Below are positions 41,194-50,239 of a stretch of 64,000 nucleotides of DNA, in pieces. Both the position numbers and the translations under genes were made by a program. The number at the start of each line of letters is the position of its first letter. Within the stretch, counting starts at the first letter, position 1. This stretch comes from Streptomyces fagopyri (GTDB lineage: Bacteria > Actinomycetota > Actinomycetes > Streptomycetales > Streptomycetaceae): the NCBI RefSeq assembly GCF_009498275.1, contig NZ_CP045643.1:4526001-4590000 (forward strand), in the 5' to 3' direction. Under the pieces are notes generated by a model, which had not been told where the DNA came from, ran no database searches, and worked only from the letters and a program-made list of their open reading frames with translations.

Positions 41194-42038
41194 GCCGTCA
41201 CCGCAGGTCCGCGGATATGCCGGCCGGGGCCGAACGGCTGCGCGAGGTGTTCGCCGATGCCGCCTGCGACGTGGCCGCCTCGCCCGTCCCGCTGGCCGCC
41301 GTCGAGCGGGCCGCAAGGCAGCGCGGGCGGCGCCGCGCGGCCATCGTGCTGGGGTCCGCCTGCGCGCTGCTGGTGGTTCCGGCGGTCGCGGTGGCGCTGC
41401 GCGCGGGCGTCGGCGCGGGGGCGGACGCGACGCGGTCGACGGGCTTGTCCGCCGGGCCCCGGGGCTCGGTGCGGGTGGTGGCGCCCGGGGAACGGGTGCG
41501 GGTCGCGTCCGGCGTCAAGATCTGGCTCACCGAGGACGGCGGGCACTGGACCTCGCCCGGGAACGCGGCACCGCGCTTCCGTGGCGTCCGGGCCGCCGGC
41601 ACGGACCTCGGCACACCCGGCGTCACCGTCCAGGAGGAGCGTGCCGGCGACTACGGCTACTTCGTGTCCGGCGTCTACCACGGCAGGGGGGACGCGGCAC
41701 GTGTGCGGATCGAGACCGCGGCGGGCGATGTCGACGGCACGGCGCTCACCCTCGCGGGCAGCCCGCACTGGGGCGTCTGGTACGCGCTGGTCAAGCCGAC
41801 GGACCCGACCGACCCGATGAAACCGATCAGACCGATCAGACCGATCAGACCGACAAATGCGCCGGAGCCACCGGCGCCGGCGGAGAAACCGAGGGCGTGG
41901 AAGGTGTCGGAGATGCCGGAGGCACAGGGGATGCGGGGGACTCTTGCGAAACGACGGTTCTCCGACGGTCTGACGAAGAGAGTCACGGTGTACGACTCCG
42001 CGGGCAAGGTGATCGCGACCATGGAGTACGCGACGTGA
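41190..42038 (+). CDS. Sigma-coupled membrane protein, probable anti-sigma or sensor (282 aa)
   Basis: Residues 1-50 are cytoplasmic (LREVFADAACDVAASPVPLA, then RRAAIV). One membrane helix (AIVLGSACALLVVPAVAVAL) follows and a secreted domain with strands (GSVRVVAPGERVRVASGVKI, YGYFVSGVYHGRGDAARVRI). A short IRP repeat (IRPIRPIRP) precedes the Pro-rich tail. No zinc motif is present. The 4-nt overlap with the sigma gene upstream and the transglycosylase downstream argues for a membrane regulator of that sigma factor. The family is not recognised. Confidence 0.8.
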   Translation: MSRHRRSADMPAGAERLREVFADAACDVAASPVPLAAVERAARQRGRRRAAIVLGSACALLVVPAVAVALRAGVGAGADATRSTGLSAGPRGSVRVVAPGERVRVASGVKIWLTEDGGHWTSPGNAAPRFRGVRAAGTDLGTPGVTVQEERAGDYGYFVSGVYHGRGDAARVRIETAAGDVDGTALTLAGSPHWGVWYALVKPTDPTDPMKPIRPIRPIRPTNAPEPPAPAEKPRAWKVSEMPEAQGMRGTLAKRRFSDGLTKRVTVYDSAGKVIATMEYAT

Positions 42039-44002
42039 GCGACGAGAACGACGGCACCGGCGGAAACACGGTCGCGAGCCGTCCCGGGCGGACCGGACGG
42101 ACCGGACGGGCCGGGCGGGCCGGGCGGGCCGGGCGGACCCGGGCCGCGGACGCGGCCGGGCGGCCGCGTGTGGGCCTCCGGCCGGACGGCAGGGCTCGCG
42201 GGGACGGGGTTCGCGACCGGAGCCGGCACCCGGGCGCGGCAGTGGGCGCGGAAGCGGGCACGGGCACAGAGGCGGAGACGGACGGGAAGCCGGCCCGGAA
42301 CGGAAGGAACCGCGGGTCCCGGGGCCGGCGCGGGCTGCGGGGCGGTCTGCGGCGCCGTATGGCCGACCGCCGCATCCGGGTCCGCCGTACCCGTGGTCGC
42401 CGGGTGCGCCGCGCGCTGATCGTCCTGCTCACCGTCGTCGCCCACGTCGTCGCCGCGGTCCTCGTCGCGTACCACGTCACGGTCATCCCCGAACCGCACC
42501 CCGAGACGGCGATGCAGAGCACCGTCTTCGTCGACGACGACGGCGACTACCTGGGCCGGCGCGGCCCCGTCGACCGTCAGGAGGTACCTCTCTCGCAGGT
42601 GCCGACGCACGTGCGGGAGGCGGTGATCGCGGCGGAGAACCGCTCCTTCCGTTCGGACACCGGAATCTCCCCGAAGGCGATCGCCCGCGCGGTCTGGGCG
42701 ACGGTGAGCGGCGGCGGACGGCAGGGCGGTTCCACGATCACGCAGCAGTACGTGAAGAACGCCCTGCTCAGCCCGGAGCAGTCGCTGTCCCGCAAGGCGC
42801 GCGAGGCCCTGATCGCGATCAAGCTGGACCGGACCCGCTCGAAGGACGAGATCCTGGCGGGTTACCTCAACACGGTCTACTTCGGCCGGGGCGCGGCCGG
42901 CATCCAGTCCGCCGCCCGGAACTACTTCGGTGTGGACGCGAGGAACCTGACCGTGAGCCAGGGCGCGGCGCTCGCGGCCGTCATCAACATCCCCTCGTAC
43001 TACGAGAAGGCCGGCTCGGACCCCGCGGTGACGGCGAAGCTGGTGGACCGCTGGGCCTGGGTGCTGGACGCGATGGCGGACAGCCGTGCCATCACCGCCG
43101 CCCAGCGCGCCGCGGCCCGCTTCCCCGCCTTCCGCTTCTATCCGCCGGGCGACACGGACGGCCAGCGCCAGTACCTGATCGACGTGGCGTCGGCCGAGGC
43201 CGCCGACCGGCTCGGCATCACCGAGGACCAGCTGGCCCGCGGCGGCTACACGGTCCGGACCACCTTCGACCTCACGGCACAGGACGCGACGGCGGAGCTC
43301 GCGGGCGACGCACCGCCGGCCGAGGGCGGCGTCCGGCTGCACACGGCCGTGGTGGCCCTGGCCCCGGGCGACGGCGCGGTCCGGGTCCTGTACGGCGGCG
43401 CGGACTACGCCCGCCAGCCCTTCAACGACGCGGTGGACGGCGCGGTGGAGGCGGGTACGGCGCTGGAGCCCTTCTCCGGCACGAAGCTGCTGCCTCCGCT
43501 GGCCGGCCTCGCGCGCACCGCCACCCCGACGCCGCTGCGGCTGGCCTCCGCGTACGCGACCGCCGCGGCGCACGGTACGTACGCGAAGCCGTACACGGTC
43601 GCGAGGATCACCCGCGCGGGCCGCACCCTCTACCGAGCCGAACCGAACACCAGTACGGCGATAGCGGAGGGTGGCGCCGGGGTGTTGACCAAATTGATGC
43701 AGAGCCGGACCGGCGGTCACCCGGCCGTCCTCACGGGCGCCGCCGGCCCGCGCACCCTCTGGGGGACGACCTACGACGAACACCTCACCGTCACCGTCGC
43801 TCTCTTCGCGGAACACCCGGCCAAGGGCCGGAAGGCCGCCCGTCCGGCGCCGCTCCCCGGCACCGCCGAGGCGCTCCGCGTCCACATCTCGGAGGGCGTC
43901 TGGGCCAAGATCACCGGCACCTCCGGCGACCCCTCTCCGGCCGAAGAAGGAAATCCGGGGCTTCCGAACGGCCAAACAAAGCCCATACTGGCTACACGAT
44001 GA
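42035..44002 (+). CDS. Class A PBP-like transglycosylase with degenerate transpeptidase domain (655 aa)
   Basis: GTG start overlapping the upstream stop. Residues 1-125 are an Arg/Gly-rich cytoplasmic tail with RTGRAGRAGRAG repeats, then one membrane helix (ALIVLLTVVAHVVAAVLVAY). The GT51 domain has VIAAENRSFRSDTG (catalytic Glu; Asp where His is usual), GGSTITQQYVKN and LDRTRSKDEILAGYLNTVYF, so lipid II polymerisation is likely. The transpeptidase region is short: GTALEPF sits where GSxxKP is expected (Ser to Thr, Lys to Glu) and no KTGT is seen (RTLWGTTYDEHL, SRTGGH). Probably a monofunctional glycan polymerase run by the upstream sigma factor. Confidence 0.87.
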   Translation: MSDENDGTGGNTVASRPGRTGRTGRAGRAGRAGRTRAADAAGRPRVGLRPDGRARGDGVRDRSRHPGAAVGAEAGTGTEAETDGKPARNGRNRGSRGRRGLRGGLRRRMADRRIRVRRTRGRRVRRALIVLLTVVAHVVAAVLVAYHVTVIPEPHPETAMQSTVFVDDDGDYLGRRGPVDRQEVPLSQVPTHVREAVIAAENRSFRSDTGISPKAIARAVWATVSGGGRQGGSTITQQYVKNALLSPEQSLSRKAREALIAIKLDRTRSKDEILAGYLNTVYFGRGAAGIQSAARNYFGVDARNLTVSQGAALAAVINIPSYYEKAGSDPAVTAKLVDRWAWVLDAMADSRAITAAQRAAARFPAFRFYPPGDTDGQRQYLIDVASAEAADRLGITEDQLARGGYTVRTTFDLTAQDATAELAGDAPPAEGGVRLHTAVVALAPGDGAVRVLYGGADYARQPFNDAVDGAVEAGTALEPFSGTKLLPPLAGLARTATPTPLRLASAYATAAAHGTYAKPYTVARITRAGRTLYRAEPNTSTAIAEGGAGVLTKLMQSRTGGHPAVLTGAAGPRTLWGTTYDEHLTVTVALFAEHPAKGRKAARPAPLPGTAEALRVHISEGVWAKITGTSGDPSPAEEGNPGLPNGQTKPILATR

Positions 44003-44220
44003 CGAAACCCTCCGCGCCCCGGCGCCACCTGCCCACCAGCCCCTTCGCTGCCCCGGTCGTCCCCGTGGCCAAGGAATTCAGCCTCGGAGACCGCGTCTCC
44101 CACGACCAGTTCGGCCTGGGCACGATCATCGGCGTCGAAGAGGGCATCGCCATGCTCGTCGACTTCGGCTCCCGCCAGGCCCGCATCCTCAGCCCCTACA
44201 CCCGGATGGACAGGCTCTGA
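43999..44220 (+). CDS. Small Tudor-like domain protein (73 aa)
   Basis: The ATG overlaps the transglycosylase stop (ATGA). After a Pro-rich start, FSLGDRVSHDQFGLGTIIGV and VDFGSRQARILSPYTRM form a small beta-barrel pattern like the C-terminal Tudor/SH3-like domain of PcrA/UvrD helicases and CarD-type modules (GDRVxHxxFGxGxI). It may bind RNA polymerase. As the last gene of the sigma operon, it could link transcription and envelope response; this is speculative. Confidence 0.82.
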   Translation: MTKPSAPRRHLPTSPFAAPVVPVAKEFSLGDRVSHDQFGLGTIIGVEEGIAMLVDFGSRQARILSPYTRMDRL

Positions 44221-44308
44221 CCTGCACGTTGCGCAGTACCCGCACCGCCGTCGCCGCCCGCGACGCGTGCAGTACCCGACCCGACTGACACCACCGGACC
44301 CGGCCACC

Positions 44309-46300
44309 TCACCCCGCGGCTGCCCCATCCGCAGGTTGCCGGGTTTTCGGTGTGCGACGGTCCAGGTGGACCACCACTTGCGTGTGAAAGCGGTCGACCG
44401 AGTCGCCGACGCTGCGGATGAACCCCGATTCGGCGTTGCCCCGGGTGTTTCCCATGCCGCGGAACAGGGAGAGCCGGAAGCCGGTGATTCGGGCGCCGTT
44501 CGCCGGGACGATGTCCGCGGGTTCGGGACGCAGGCGTTCCAGGGTTCCTCGCGGGCCGCCGGTCTGCCCCTCCACGAGTGTCTCGACGTGCAGATCCGCC
44601 GGTGCCTCGTCGAGTTGCCGAACGAGCCGCTTCGCCCAGGTGAGCGGATAGCCCGCTTCGGGCGCCGGGATCTCGATCGACGTCCTCAGTTTCCCCGTCC
44701 GCAGATCCGCGCAGAGCGCGAGGATGCCGGGTGTTCCCTCGATACGCAGTTCGGCGTCCAGTTTCCCGTCGCTGCACAGCCGGTCCGCCAGGGCCGTGCG
44801 CCGCGCCCGGGGGTCCGTACCGCGTTTGGCCCGCTGGACGGGGAGCACCTTCTGCCCCAGTTCGCCGCCCAGCCGTAGACACACCTGCCGCACGAGCCGC
44901 TCCCAGCTCTCGACGACGTCCACCGCCCGCGGATCTCCCTGACACAGGGTCTCGTCGTCGATGCCGTTGCGCACGGGCACCCAGGCCGGACCCATGTTCT
45001 GAAAGCCGTGGCAGCCGGAGTTCTCGTGCTGGAGGTAGTGCAGCAGTTCCTGGAGCAGCCAGGCGTGTGCGGCGTTGCCGACGCCCTCGTGGCGGATCAG
45101 CATCTGAGCCTGATGGGTCACCTCGGCCCAGGACAGATGCCACAGCGCCACCTTGTTCTTGCGCCGGCCGTCCGCCTTGACGGCGACGAGCGGGCTCCCC
45201 TCCAGCTCCACGTCGTTGGACAGGGTGATCACGGCCTCGTATCCGCGCCGGGCGGCGATGTCTGCGTACGCCTGGACCTGGTCCGGCTTGAGGGCGTTCC
45301 CGTTCGTCTTGGTCTCCACGAGCGCGGTCCACAGCTTCCCCGCACGTTCGACACGGATCACACCGTCCGGCCGTCGCGGCGAGTCCCCGTGCGGCAAGGA
45401 GACCTCGGTGAACGTCTCCGTACGGCCGGCCGGCGCCCCGAAGGCAGCGGTCAGCCGGCGGCCGAACTCCGGCACCTGCGCCATCACCGACAGCAGCACG
45501 GAAGTCGCCCTGGTCTCTCGCTCGCGGTCGCTCTTGAGAGCGGACACCGGAAAGAGCCGGGCCGACCGCCAGGAATCGTTCTCGGCGAGTGACTTCTTGG
45601 CGACCCTGGGCAGCGTGACCCTCTTCTTGGCGGTACGCGGGCGGGGCACGGCCCTGACCGCGACGGCGACCGCCGCCCGCGCCGGCTCGGAGACCGTGCG
45701 CACCTCGACGGCCTCGACGGCCACCATCTCGTCCTCGGGCCGCTCGGACTCCGGGGCGTCGTCGATGTCGACGCCGAAGTCGGTGGCGAGTCCGGCGAGG
45801 CCCGACTCGTAGCCCTGCCCGATCGCCCGGAACTTCCAGTCCCCGCCACGGCGGTAGAACTCGCCGAAGAGCAGCGCGCCGACAGCCCCGGCACCCTCGA
45901 CAGAGAATCCCAGCAGACTCTCCCCGGAGGCGTCCGCGAGGGTCAGCCGCAGATCCTGCAGGTCCCCGAATCCGGCTCCCGTATAGCGGCTCGCGGCCAC
46001 GACGATCTGTTCGACCTCCGGCGGGATGGCGTTCAGATCGAAGGTGATCCGGTCCTCGTCACCCTCGGCCGTCGGCGCCTTGCCCAACAGCTGCACACTC
46101 CCGTCGGGCGCCACCGGGTTGTTGTAGAAGTAGAAGTCCGCGTCACTGCGTACTTTGCCGGCGGCGGTGAGCAGCAGCACGGAGACGTCCGCGTCGCCCT
46201 CTCCCGTGGGACTGCTCCAGCTCAGGCTCACCAGCACGGAACCGACGTCCGCGCTCAAGGAGCTCAGACCGATGTTGCCGCCCTTGACCATCTCGTGCAC
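44309..46300 (-). CDS. TerD-domain protein fused to a PD-(D/E)xK-like nuclease (663 aa)
   Basis: The GTG at 46298-46300 has GGGGGG 6 nt upstream and puts MVKGGNIGLSSLSADVGSVL, the TerD start, at residue 4. Residues 4-190 are TerD: ADFYFYNNPVAPDGSVQLLG, ITFDLNAIPPEVEQIVVAAS and YRRGGDWKFRAIGQGYESGL, a calcium-binding fold. Residues about 240-400 hold DGVIRVERAGKLWTALVETK with TNGNALKPDQVQAYADIAAR, an ExK plus Gln/Tyr pattern of restriction-like nucleases. A C-terminal domain of unknown fold ends the protein. It is divergent from the alkylsulfatase. It probably belongs to Ter-linked stress or nucleic-acid defence responses. Confidence 0.82.
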   Translation of the reverse strand: MHEMVKGGNIGLSSLSADVGSVLVSLSWSSPTGEGDADVSVLLLTAAGKVRSDADFYFYNNPVAPDGSVQLLGKAPTAEGDEDRITFDLNAIPPEVEQIVVAASRYTGAGFGDLQDLRLTLADASGESLLGFSVEGAGAVGALLFGEFYRRGGDWKFRAIGQGYESGLAGLATDFGVDIDDAPESERPEDEMVAVEAVEVRTVSEPARAAVAVAVRAVPRPRTAKKRVTLPRVAKKSLAENDSWRSARLFPVSALKSDRERETRATSVLLSVMAQVPEFGRRLTAAFGAPAGRTETFTEVSLPHGDSPRRPDGVIRVERAGKLWTALVETKTNGNALKPDQVQAYADIAARRGYEAVITLSNDVELEGSPLVAVKADGRRKNKVALWHLSWAEVTHQAQMLIRHEGVGNAAHAWLLQELLHYLQHENSGCHGFQNMGPAWVPVRNGIDDETLCQGDPRAVDVVESWERLVRQVCLRLGGELGQKVLPVQRAKRGTDPRARRTALADRLCSDGKLDAELRIEGTPGILALCADLRTGKLRTSIEIPAPEAGYPLTWAKRLVRQLDEAPADLHVETLVEGQTGGPRGTLERLRPEPADIVPANGARITGFRLSLFRGMGNTRGNAESGFIRSVGDSVDRFHTQVVVHLDRRTPKTRQPADGAAAG

Positions 46301-46562
46301 GAGGCCCCCCAGATGCACAGCCGCCCAGGTGCCCCCCGGCGGCCTGTTCTTGTCACGTTCGTAGCCATGTGTGACGCGCGCCACACACCGCACATCAAGG
46401 GCACCTTAGCGCCCGGTTCGGAACATGAGTGATGATTCGTCACTGCCGTACGTCGGACATGGGAGAACTTCCCCGGCGCCGCCCGCCCCCCTCACCGCCC
46501 CCGCCCCCCTCGAACGGCCCACCCCGCTGGTCCCGGGGCGGGGGTCCGTCGAGGGTGGGGGC

Positions 46563-48398
46563 ATGGATGCCGCGGGCGAAGAGCTGCCGTTCGAGGATCT
46601 GACCGACTTCGAGAACGCGGATCGCGGGTTCATCGCGGCCCTGGTTCCCGGCGTGGTCCGGGACGCCGAGGGGCGGGTGGTCCATGACGCGGACGCCTAC
46701 GCGTTCCTCGCGGAGGACTGTCCGCCGACCGCGCACCCGAGTCTGTGGCGGCAGGCGCGGCTGTGCGCGCGGCAGGGGCTGTACGAGGTCACCGAGGGCG
46801 TGTACCAGGTGCGCGGGCTCGACCTGTCGAACATGACGCTCGTCGAGGGCCGCGAGGGTGTGGTCGTGATCGACCCGCTGATCTCGGCGGAGTGCGCCGC
46901 CGCCGCCCTCGCCCTCTACCGCGAGCACCGCGGACCGCGCCGTGTGACCGGGCTCGTCTACACCCACTCGCACGTCGACCACTTCGGCGGCGCCCGCGGT
47001 GTGCTGCCGCACGACAGCGACAGCGGGGTGCCGGTGCTCGCGCCCACGGGCTTCCTGGAGCACGCGGTCAGCGAGAACGTCTTCGCCGGAAACGCGATGC
47101 TGCGCCGGGCCGTGTTCATGCACGGCGCCCGGCTGCCCGCGGGGCCGCGCGACCAGATCGGCACCGGCCTCGGCACCACCACCTCCACCGGCACCGTCAC
47201 GCTCATCGCCCCGAACGTGGACGTCACCCGGACCGGGCAGGAGGAGACGGTGGACGGCGTGCGGTTCGTCTTCCAGCTCACGCCGGGGACGGAAGCGCCC
47301 GCCGAGATGAACTTCCTGCTGCGCGACCAGCGCGCGCTGTGCGTGGCCGAGAACGCCAGTCACACCCTGCACAACGTGCTCACCCTGCGTGGCGCGCCGG
47401 TCCGCGACGCGCGCGTCTGGGCCCGCTACCTCGACGAGACCGTCGACCTGTTCGCCGACACGTACGACGTCGCGTTCGCCTCCCACAACTGGCCGACCTG
47501 GGGGCGCGAGAACATCGTCCGGTTCCTGGGCGAGCAGCGGGACCTGTACGCCTACCTGCACGACCAGACCCTGCGCCTCCTCAACAACGGCCTGACCGGC
47601 CCCGAGATCGCCGAGGAGCTGCGGCTGCCGCCCGCCCTGGAGCGGTCCTGGCACGCGCGCGGCTACTACGGCTCCCTCAGCCACAACATCAAGGCCGTCT
47701 ACCAGCGGTACATGGGCTGGTACGACGGCAACCCGGCCCACCTCTGGGAGCATCCGCCCACCGAACTGGCGGCCCGGTACGTGGAGTTGGCGGGCGGCCC
47801 GACGGAGGCCCTGGTGAAGGCGCGGGCGTACGCGGACAACGGCGACCTCCGTTTCGCCGCCACCCTCCTCAACCACCTGGTCTTCGCCGACCCGTCGGAC
47901 AGCGCCGCCCGGGAGACCCTCTCCGGCGTCTACGAGCGGCTCGGGCACGGCGCCGAGAACGGCACCTGGCGCAACTACTATCTGACGGCCGCCCTGGAAC
48001 TGCGCCGGGGAACGGCCGACACTGACATCGACACCGCGGGTTCCGAACTCACCTCCGCGCTCACCGTGAGCATGCTCCTCGACTCGCTCGCCGTCCGTGT
48101 CGACGGCCCGCGCGCCTGGCACGACCACCTCACCCTCGACCTCGTCGTCACCGACGAGCAGCGGCGCCACCGCGTCAACCTCCACCACGGCGCGCTGACG
48201 CACCGCGGCATGCCGGTCCACCACGTCCCGAAGCCGCACGCGGGACTGACCCTGACCCTCACCCGGCCGGAACTGCGCGCCGTGCTGGAGGGCCGGGGCC
48301 TCGCGGGCATCGAGACGGACGGCGACCCCGCTCTCCTGGACCGCCTCCTGTCGTACGCCACCGAACCGGACCGGGCGTTCCCCGTCGTGACCCCGTAG
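46563..48398 (+). CDS. Alkyl sulfatase, metallo-beta-lactamase fold (611 aa)
   Basis: The ATG at 46563 is preferred because the SdsA1/BDS1-like sequence begins there (LPFEDLTDFENADRGFIAAL) with a G-rich site upstream; an earlier in-frame ATG at 46425 would add 46 low-complexity residues. Zinc motif THSHVDHFGG binds the metals, with further ligands in AEMNFLLRDQRALCVAENASH and the His of FASHNWPTWG. The C-terminal SCP2-like domain (about 490-611) binds alkyl chains. It hydrolyses alkyl sulfates such as SDS to alcohol plus sulfate. No signal peptide, so it is probably cytoplasmic. Confidence 0.9.
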   Translation: MDAAGEELPFEDLTDFENADRGFIAALVPGVVRDAEGRVVHDADAYAFLAEDCPPTAHPSLWRQARLCARQGLYEVTEGVYQVRGLDLSNMTLVEGREGVVVIDPLISAECAAAALALYREHRGPRRVTGLVYTHSHVDHFGGARGVLPHDSDSGVPVLAPTGFLEHAVSENVFAGNAMLRRAVFMHGARLPAGPRDQIGTGLGTTTSTGTVTLIAPNVDVTRTGQEETVDGVRFVFQLTPGTEAPAEMNFLLRDQRALCVAENASHTLHNVLTLRGAPVRDARVWARYLDETVDLFADTYDVAFASHNWPTWGRENIVRFLGEQRDLYAYLHDQTLRLLNNGLTGPEIAEELRLPPALERSWHARGYYGSLSHNIKAVYQRYMGWYDGNPAHLWEHPPTELAARYVELAGGPTEALVKARAYADNGDLRFAATLLNHLVFADPSDSAARETLSGVYERLGHGAENGTWRNYYLTAALELRRGTADTDIDTAGSELTSALTVSMLLDSLAVRVDGPRAWHDHLTLDLVVTDEQRRHRVNLHHGALTHRGMPVHHVPKPHAGLTLTLTRPELRAVLEGRGLAGIETDGDPALLDRLLSYATEPDRAFPVVTP

Positions 48399-48500
48399 CC
48401 CATCGGTCCGCCGGCTCGTCGGTCCGTTCCCTGTCGTGACCCCGTGGCAGCGCTCCACGGCCCCCTGAGGGCGCCCTGCGGCCCCGTGGAGGCCCTGCGA

Positions 48501-48544
48501 GGGGTGCGGGGGCGCCGAGGGGCGCGGGGACGGCCCCGCACCCC
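48501..48544. terminator. 11-bp hairpin between convergent genes
   Basis: GGGGTGCGGGG (48501-48511) is mirrored at 48534-48544 with a 22-nt loop that itself can fold. It lies between the alkylsulfatase and the XRE-TPR gene, which converge. Confidence 0.55.
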
Positions 48545-48561
48545 CGTACACGCGACGGCGG

Positions 48562-49905
48562 TCAGAGCGGTGGCTGCGCGGGGGCCGGGCCCAGGGTGGT
48601 CGTGCCGGGAGCCGTGCGGTGGCCCAGGCCCGTGCGGTACGCGTCGAGGGCCGCCTCCACCCGGCCGGTGCGGCGCAGGAGGTCTCCGAGCAGGCGGCAG
48701 AGATCGGCCAGGTCGCCCGCCGCGCCGGCCCGCTCCAGCAGGCTCAGCGCCCGGACGTAGTGCTCCTCCGCCGTCTCGGTGTCCCGGGCGTCCTCGGCGA
48801 TGATGCCGAGCAGCCGGTGCGCGCCCGCCGAGTGCACGGCGCCGCGCTCGGGGCTGAGGTGGCCGAGCACCTCGTGGAGGAGGACGGACGCCTCCGCCGA
48901 CTTGCCGCGCCGGTGCAGCACGTCCGCCAGCTCCACATTGACCTGGCTGGTGTAGAGGGCGGCCCGCTTCGCCGAGAGCATGACCTGCGCCTCGCGCAAC
49001 TCGCCTTCCGCGCGCTCCAGTTCGCCGTTCTGCGCGTACAGGTATCCGCGCATCCAGTGGCAGTTGGCGAGCTCCGTGCGGATCTGGAGCTGGCGGTACA
49101 GCTCGGCGGCCTTGGCGAGGGAGGCGTCGGCCTCCGCGATCCGGCCTTCGGCGATCATCGTGCGGGCCACCGAGCGGTGCATCCGGGCGACGAGCGCGGG
49201 GTCCCCCACCTGCGGGGCGAGCGCGAGCGCGAACTCGGCGGCCTGGGCGGCGCGGGCGTGCGCGCCCATGTCCATGTAGGGCGCGATGACGCCGGTGTAG
49301 AGAAGCAGGAGCGCGTCCGGGTCGTGCATCCCGGTCCGGTTCAGCTCGTCCAGCGTGGACTCGAACAGGTAGCAGGCGTAACGGAGTTCACCGGCCAGGT
49401 AGTGGGAGACGGCACGGCCGCGCAGGGCGGGCACCCGCTGGGGCAGCGGAGCGTCCCCGAGGCGCTGCTCCGACGCCTCGAACCGTTCCCTGGCGGTCTC
49501 CAGGTTCCCGTTCTCCAGGGCGCATTCGCCGAGCCCGAGCAGCGCCGCGGCCTGCTCGGCGACGAGTCCGTGGGTGTCGGCCTCCGCGAGGAGCACCGTG
49601 TACTGCTCCGCCGCGACCTCGGCCTCGCCGGTGGCGAGTGTGCGCTGCGCGTCGGTGAGCCGCAGCCGCAGATCGGTGGCGAGATGGGCCGGCCGGCCCG
49701 TCGCCACCTCCTCGTACGCGACCCCGAGCCGCTCGGCTATGTGCCGCAGCGCGGGCTCGGAGGCGCGTACCCTCCCCGCCTCCAGCGTCGAGATGTAGGC
49801 GGGCGTGTACGCCGGTTCCGCCAATTGTTTCTGTGTCAGCCCGCGTTCAGTACGCAGCTGCTGGACCCTGCGCCCGATGACCTCCGGGCCGTCACGCTCC
49901 GCCAT
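48562..49905 (-). CDS. XRE-family regulator with TPR array (447 aa)
   Basis: HTH_3 domain at residues 8-65 (IGRRVQQLRTERGLTQKQLA, then YISTLEAGRVRASEPALRHI). Residues 75-435 are consecutive TPR-like helix pairs (AEQYTVLLAEADTHGLVAEQ, ALLGLGECALENGNLETARE, HRLLGIIAEDARDTETAEEH). HTH plus TPR is the layout of RRNPP peptide-receptor regulators of Firmicutes and of several Streptomyces developmental regulators. It diverges from a gene for a 60-aa exported peptide, and the 151-bp spacer carries six TTAA sites, so peptide-controlled regulation is a reasonable guess. Confidence 0.88.
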   Translation of the reverse strand: MAERDGPEVIGRRVQQLRTERGLTQKQLAEPAYTPAYISTLEAGRVRASEPALRHIAERLGVAYEEVATGRPAHLATDLRLRLTDAQRTLATGEAEVAAEQYTVLLAEADTHGLVAEQAAALLGLGECALENGNLETARERFEASEQRLGDAPLPQRVPALRGRAVSHYLAGELRYACYLFESTLDELNRTGMHDPDALLLLYTGVIAPYMDMGAHARAAQAAEFALALAPQVGDPALVARMHRSVARTMIAEGRIAEADASLAKAAELYRQLQIRTELANCHWMRGYLYAQNGELERAEGELREAQVMLSAKRAALYTSQVNVELADVLHRRGKSAEASVLLHEVLGHLSPERGAVHSAGAHRLLGIIAEDARDTETAEEHYVRALSLLERAGAAGDLADLCRLLGDLLRRTGRVEAALDAYRTGLGHRTAPGTTTLGPAPAQPPL

Positions 49906-49907
49906 GG

Positions 49908-50031
49908 ATTAAGCATGCCATTAAGTCCACTTAACCCGAGACGACTTTGACTAATATCCAACTCCCCTTGCGCCCCTTGCTCTTTGGTGCTCCGAGCCCC
50001 TACGTTAAGCGACGGGTTAAGCCTGCTTAAT
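49908..50031. promoter_or_regulatory. Two clusters of TTAA palindromes in the divergent promoter
   Basis: Near the regulator start: ATTAAGC (49908), ATTAAG (49920) and CTTAAC (49930), the last two forming TTAAG-TCCA-CTTAA. Near the peptide gene: GTTAAGC (50004), GTTAAGC (50016) and GCTTAAT (50025), the last two forming TTAAGC-CT-GCTTAA. Six TTAA in 124 bp is striking at this G+C and suggests operators of the XRE-TPR protein. Confidence 0.75.
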
Positions 50032-50056
50032 ACGCCGCTGTTGTTGCGAGGTCGCC

Positions 50057-50239
50057 GTGCTCCGACGTATTTCCGCGCGCTACTCCAGAGTGCTCGGTGC
50101 GGCGCTCATCGCCGTGGCCGCGCTGGTCCTGGCGGCGAACGCGGGTCCGGCCAGGGCGGCCGATCCCTCCCCGGCCCTCCACCAGCAGGGCACCGCACAC
50201 ACGGAGACGGCGTACGGCGACGTCTCCTCGCGACCGTAA
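50057..50239 (+). CDS. Small exported peptide precursor (60 aa)
   Basis: GTG with GAGG 7 nt upstream. MLRRISARYSRVLGAALIAV, then AALVLAANAGPARA, is a clear Sec signal peptide with ARA cleavage at 34. The mature part would be about 26 residues, ADPSPALHQQGTAHTETAYG then DVSSRP, without Cys. A hairpin 18 nt after the stop makes it monocistronic. Its pairing with a divergent XRE-TPR regulator over shared TTAA operators suggests a signalling pre-peptide; a simple secreted small protein is the alternative. Confidence 0.75.
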   Translation: MLRRISARYSRVLGAALIAVAALVLAANAGPARAADPSPALHQQGTAHTETAYGDVSSRP

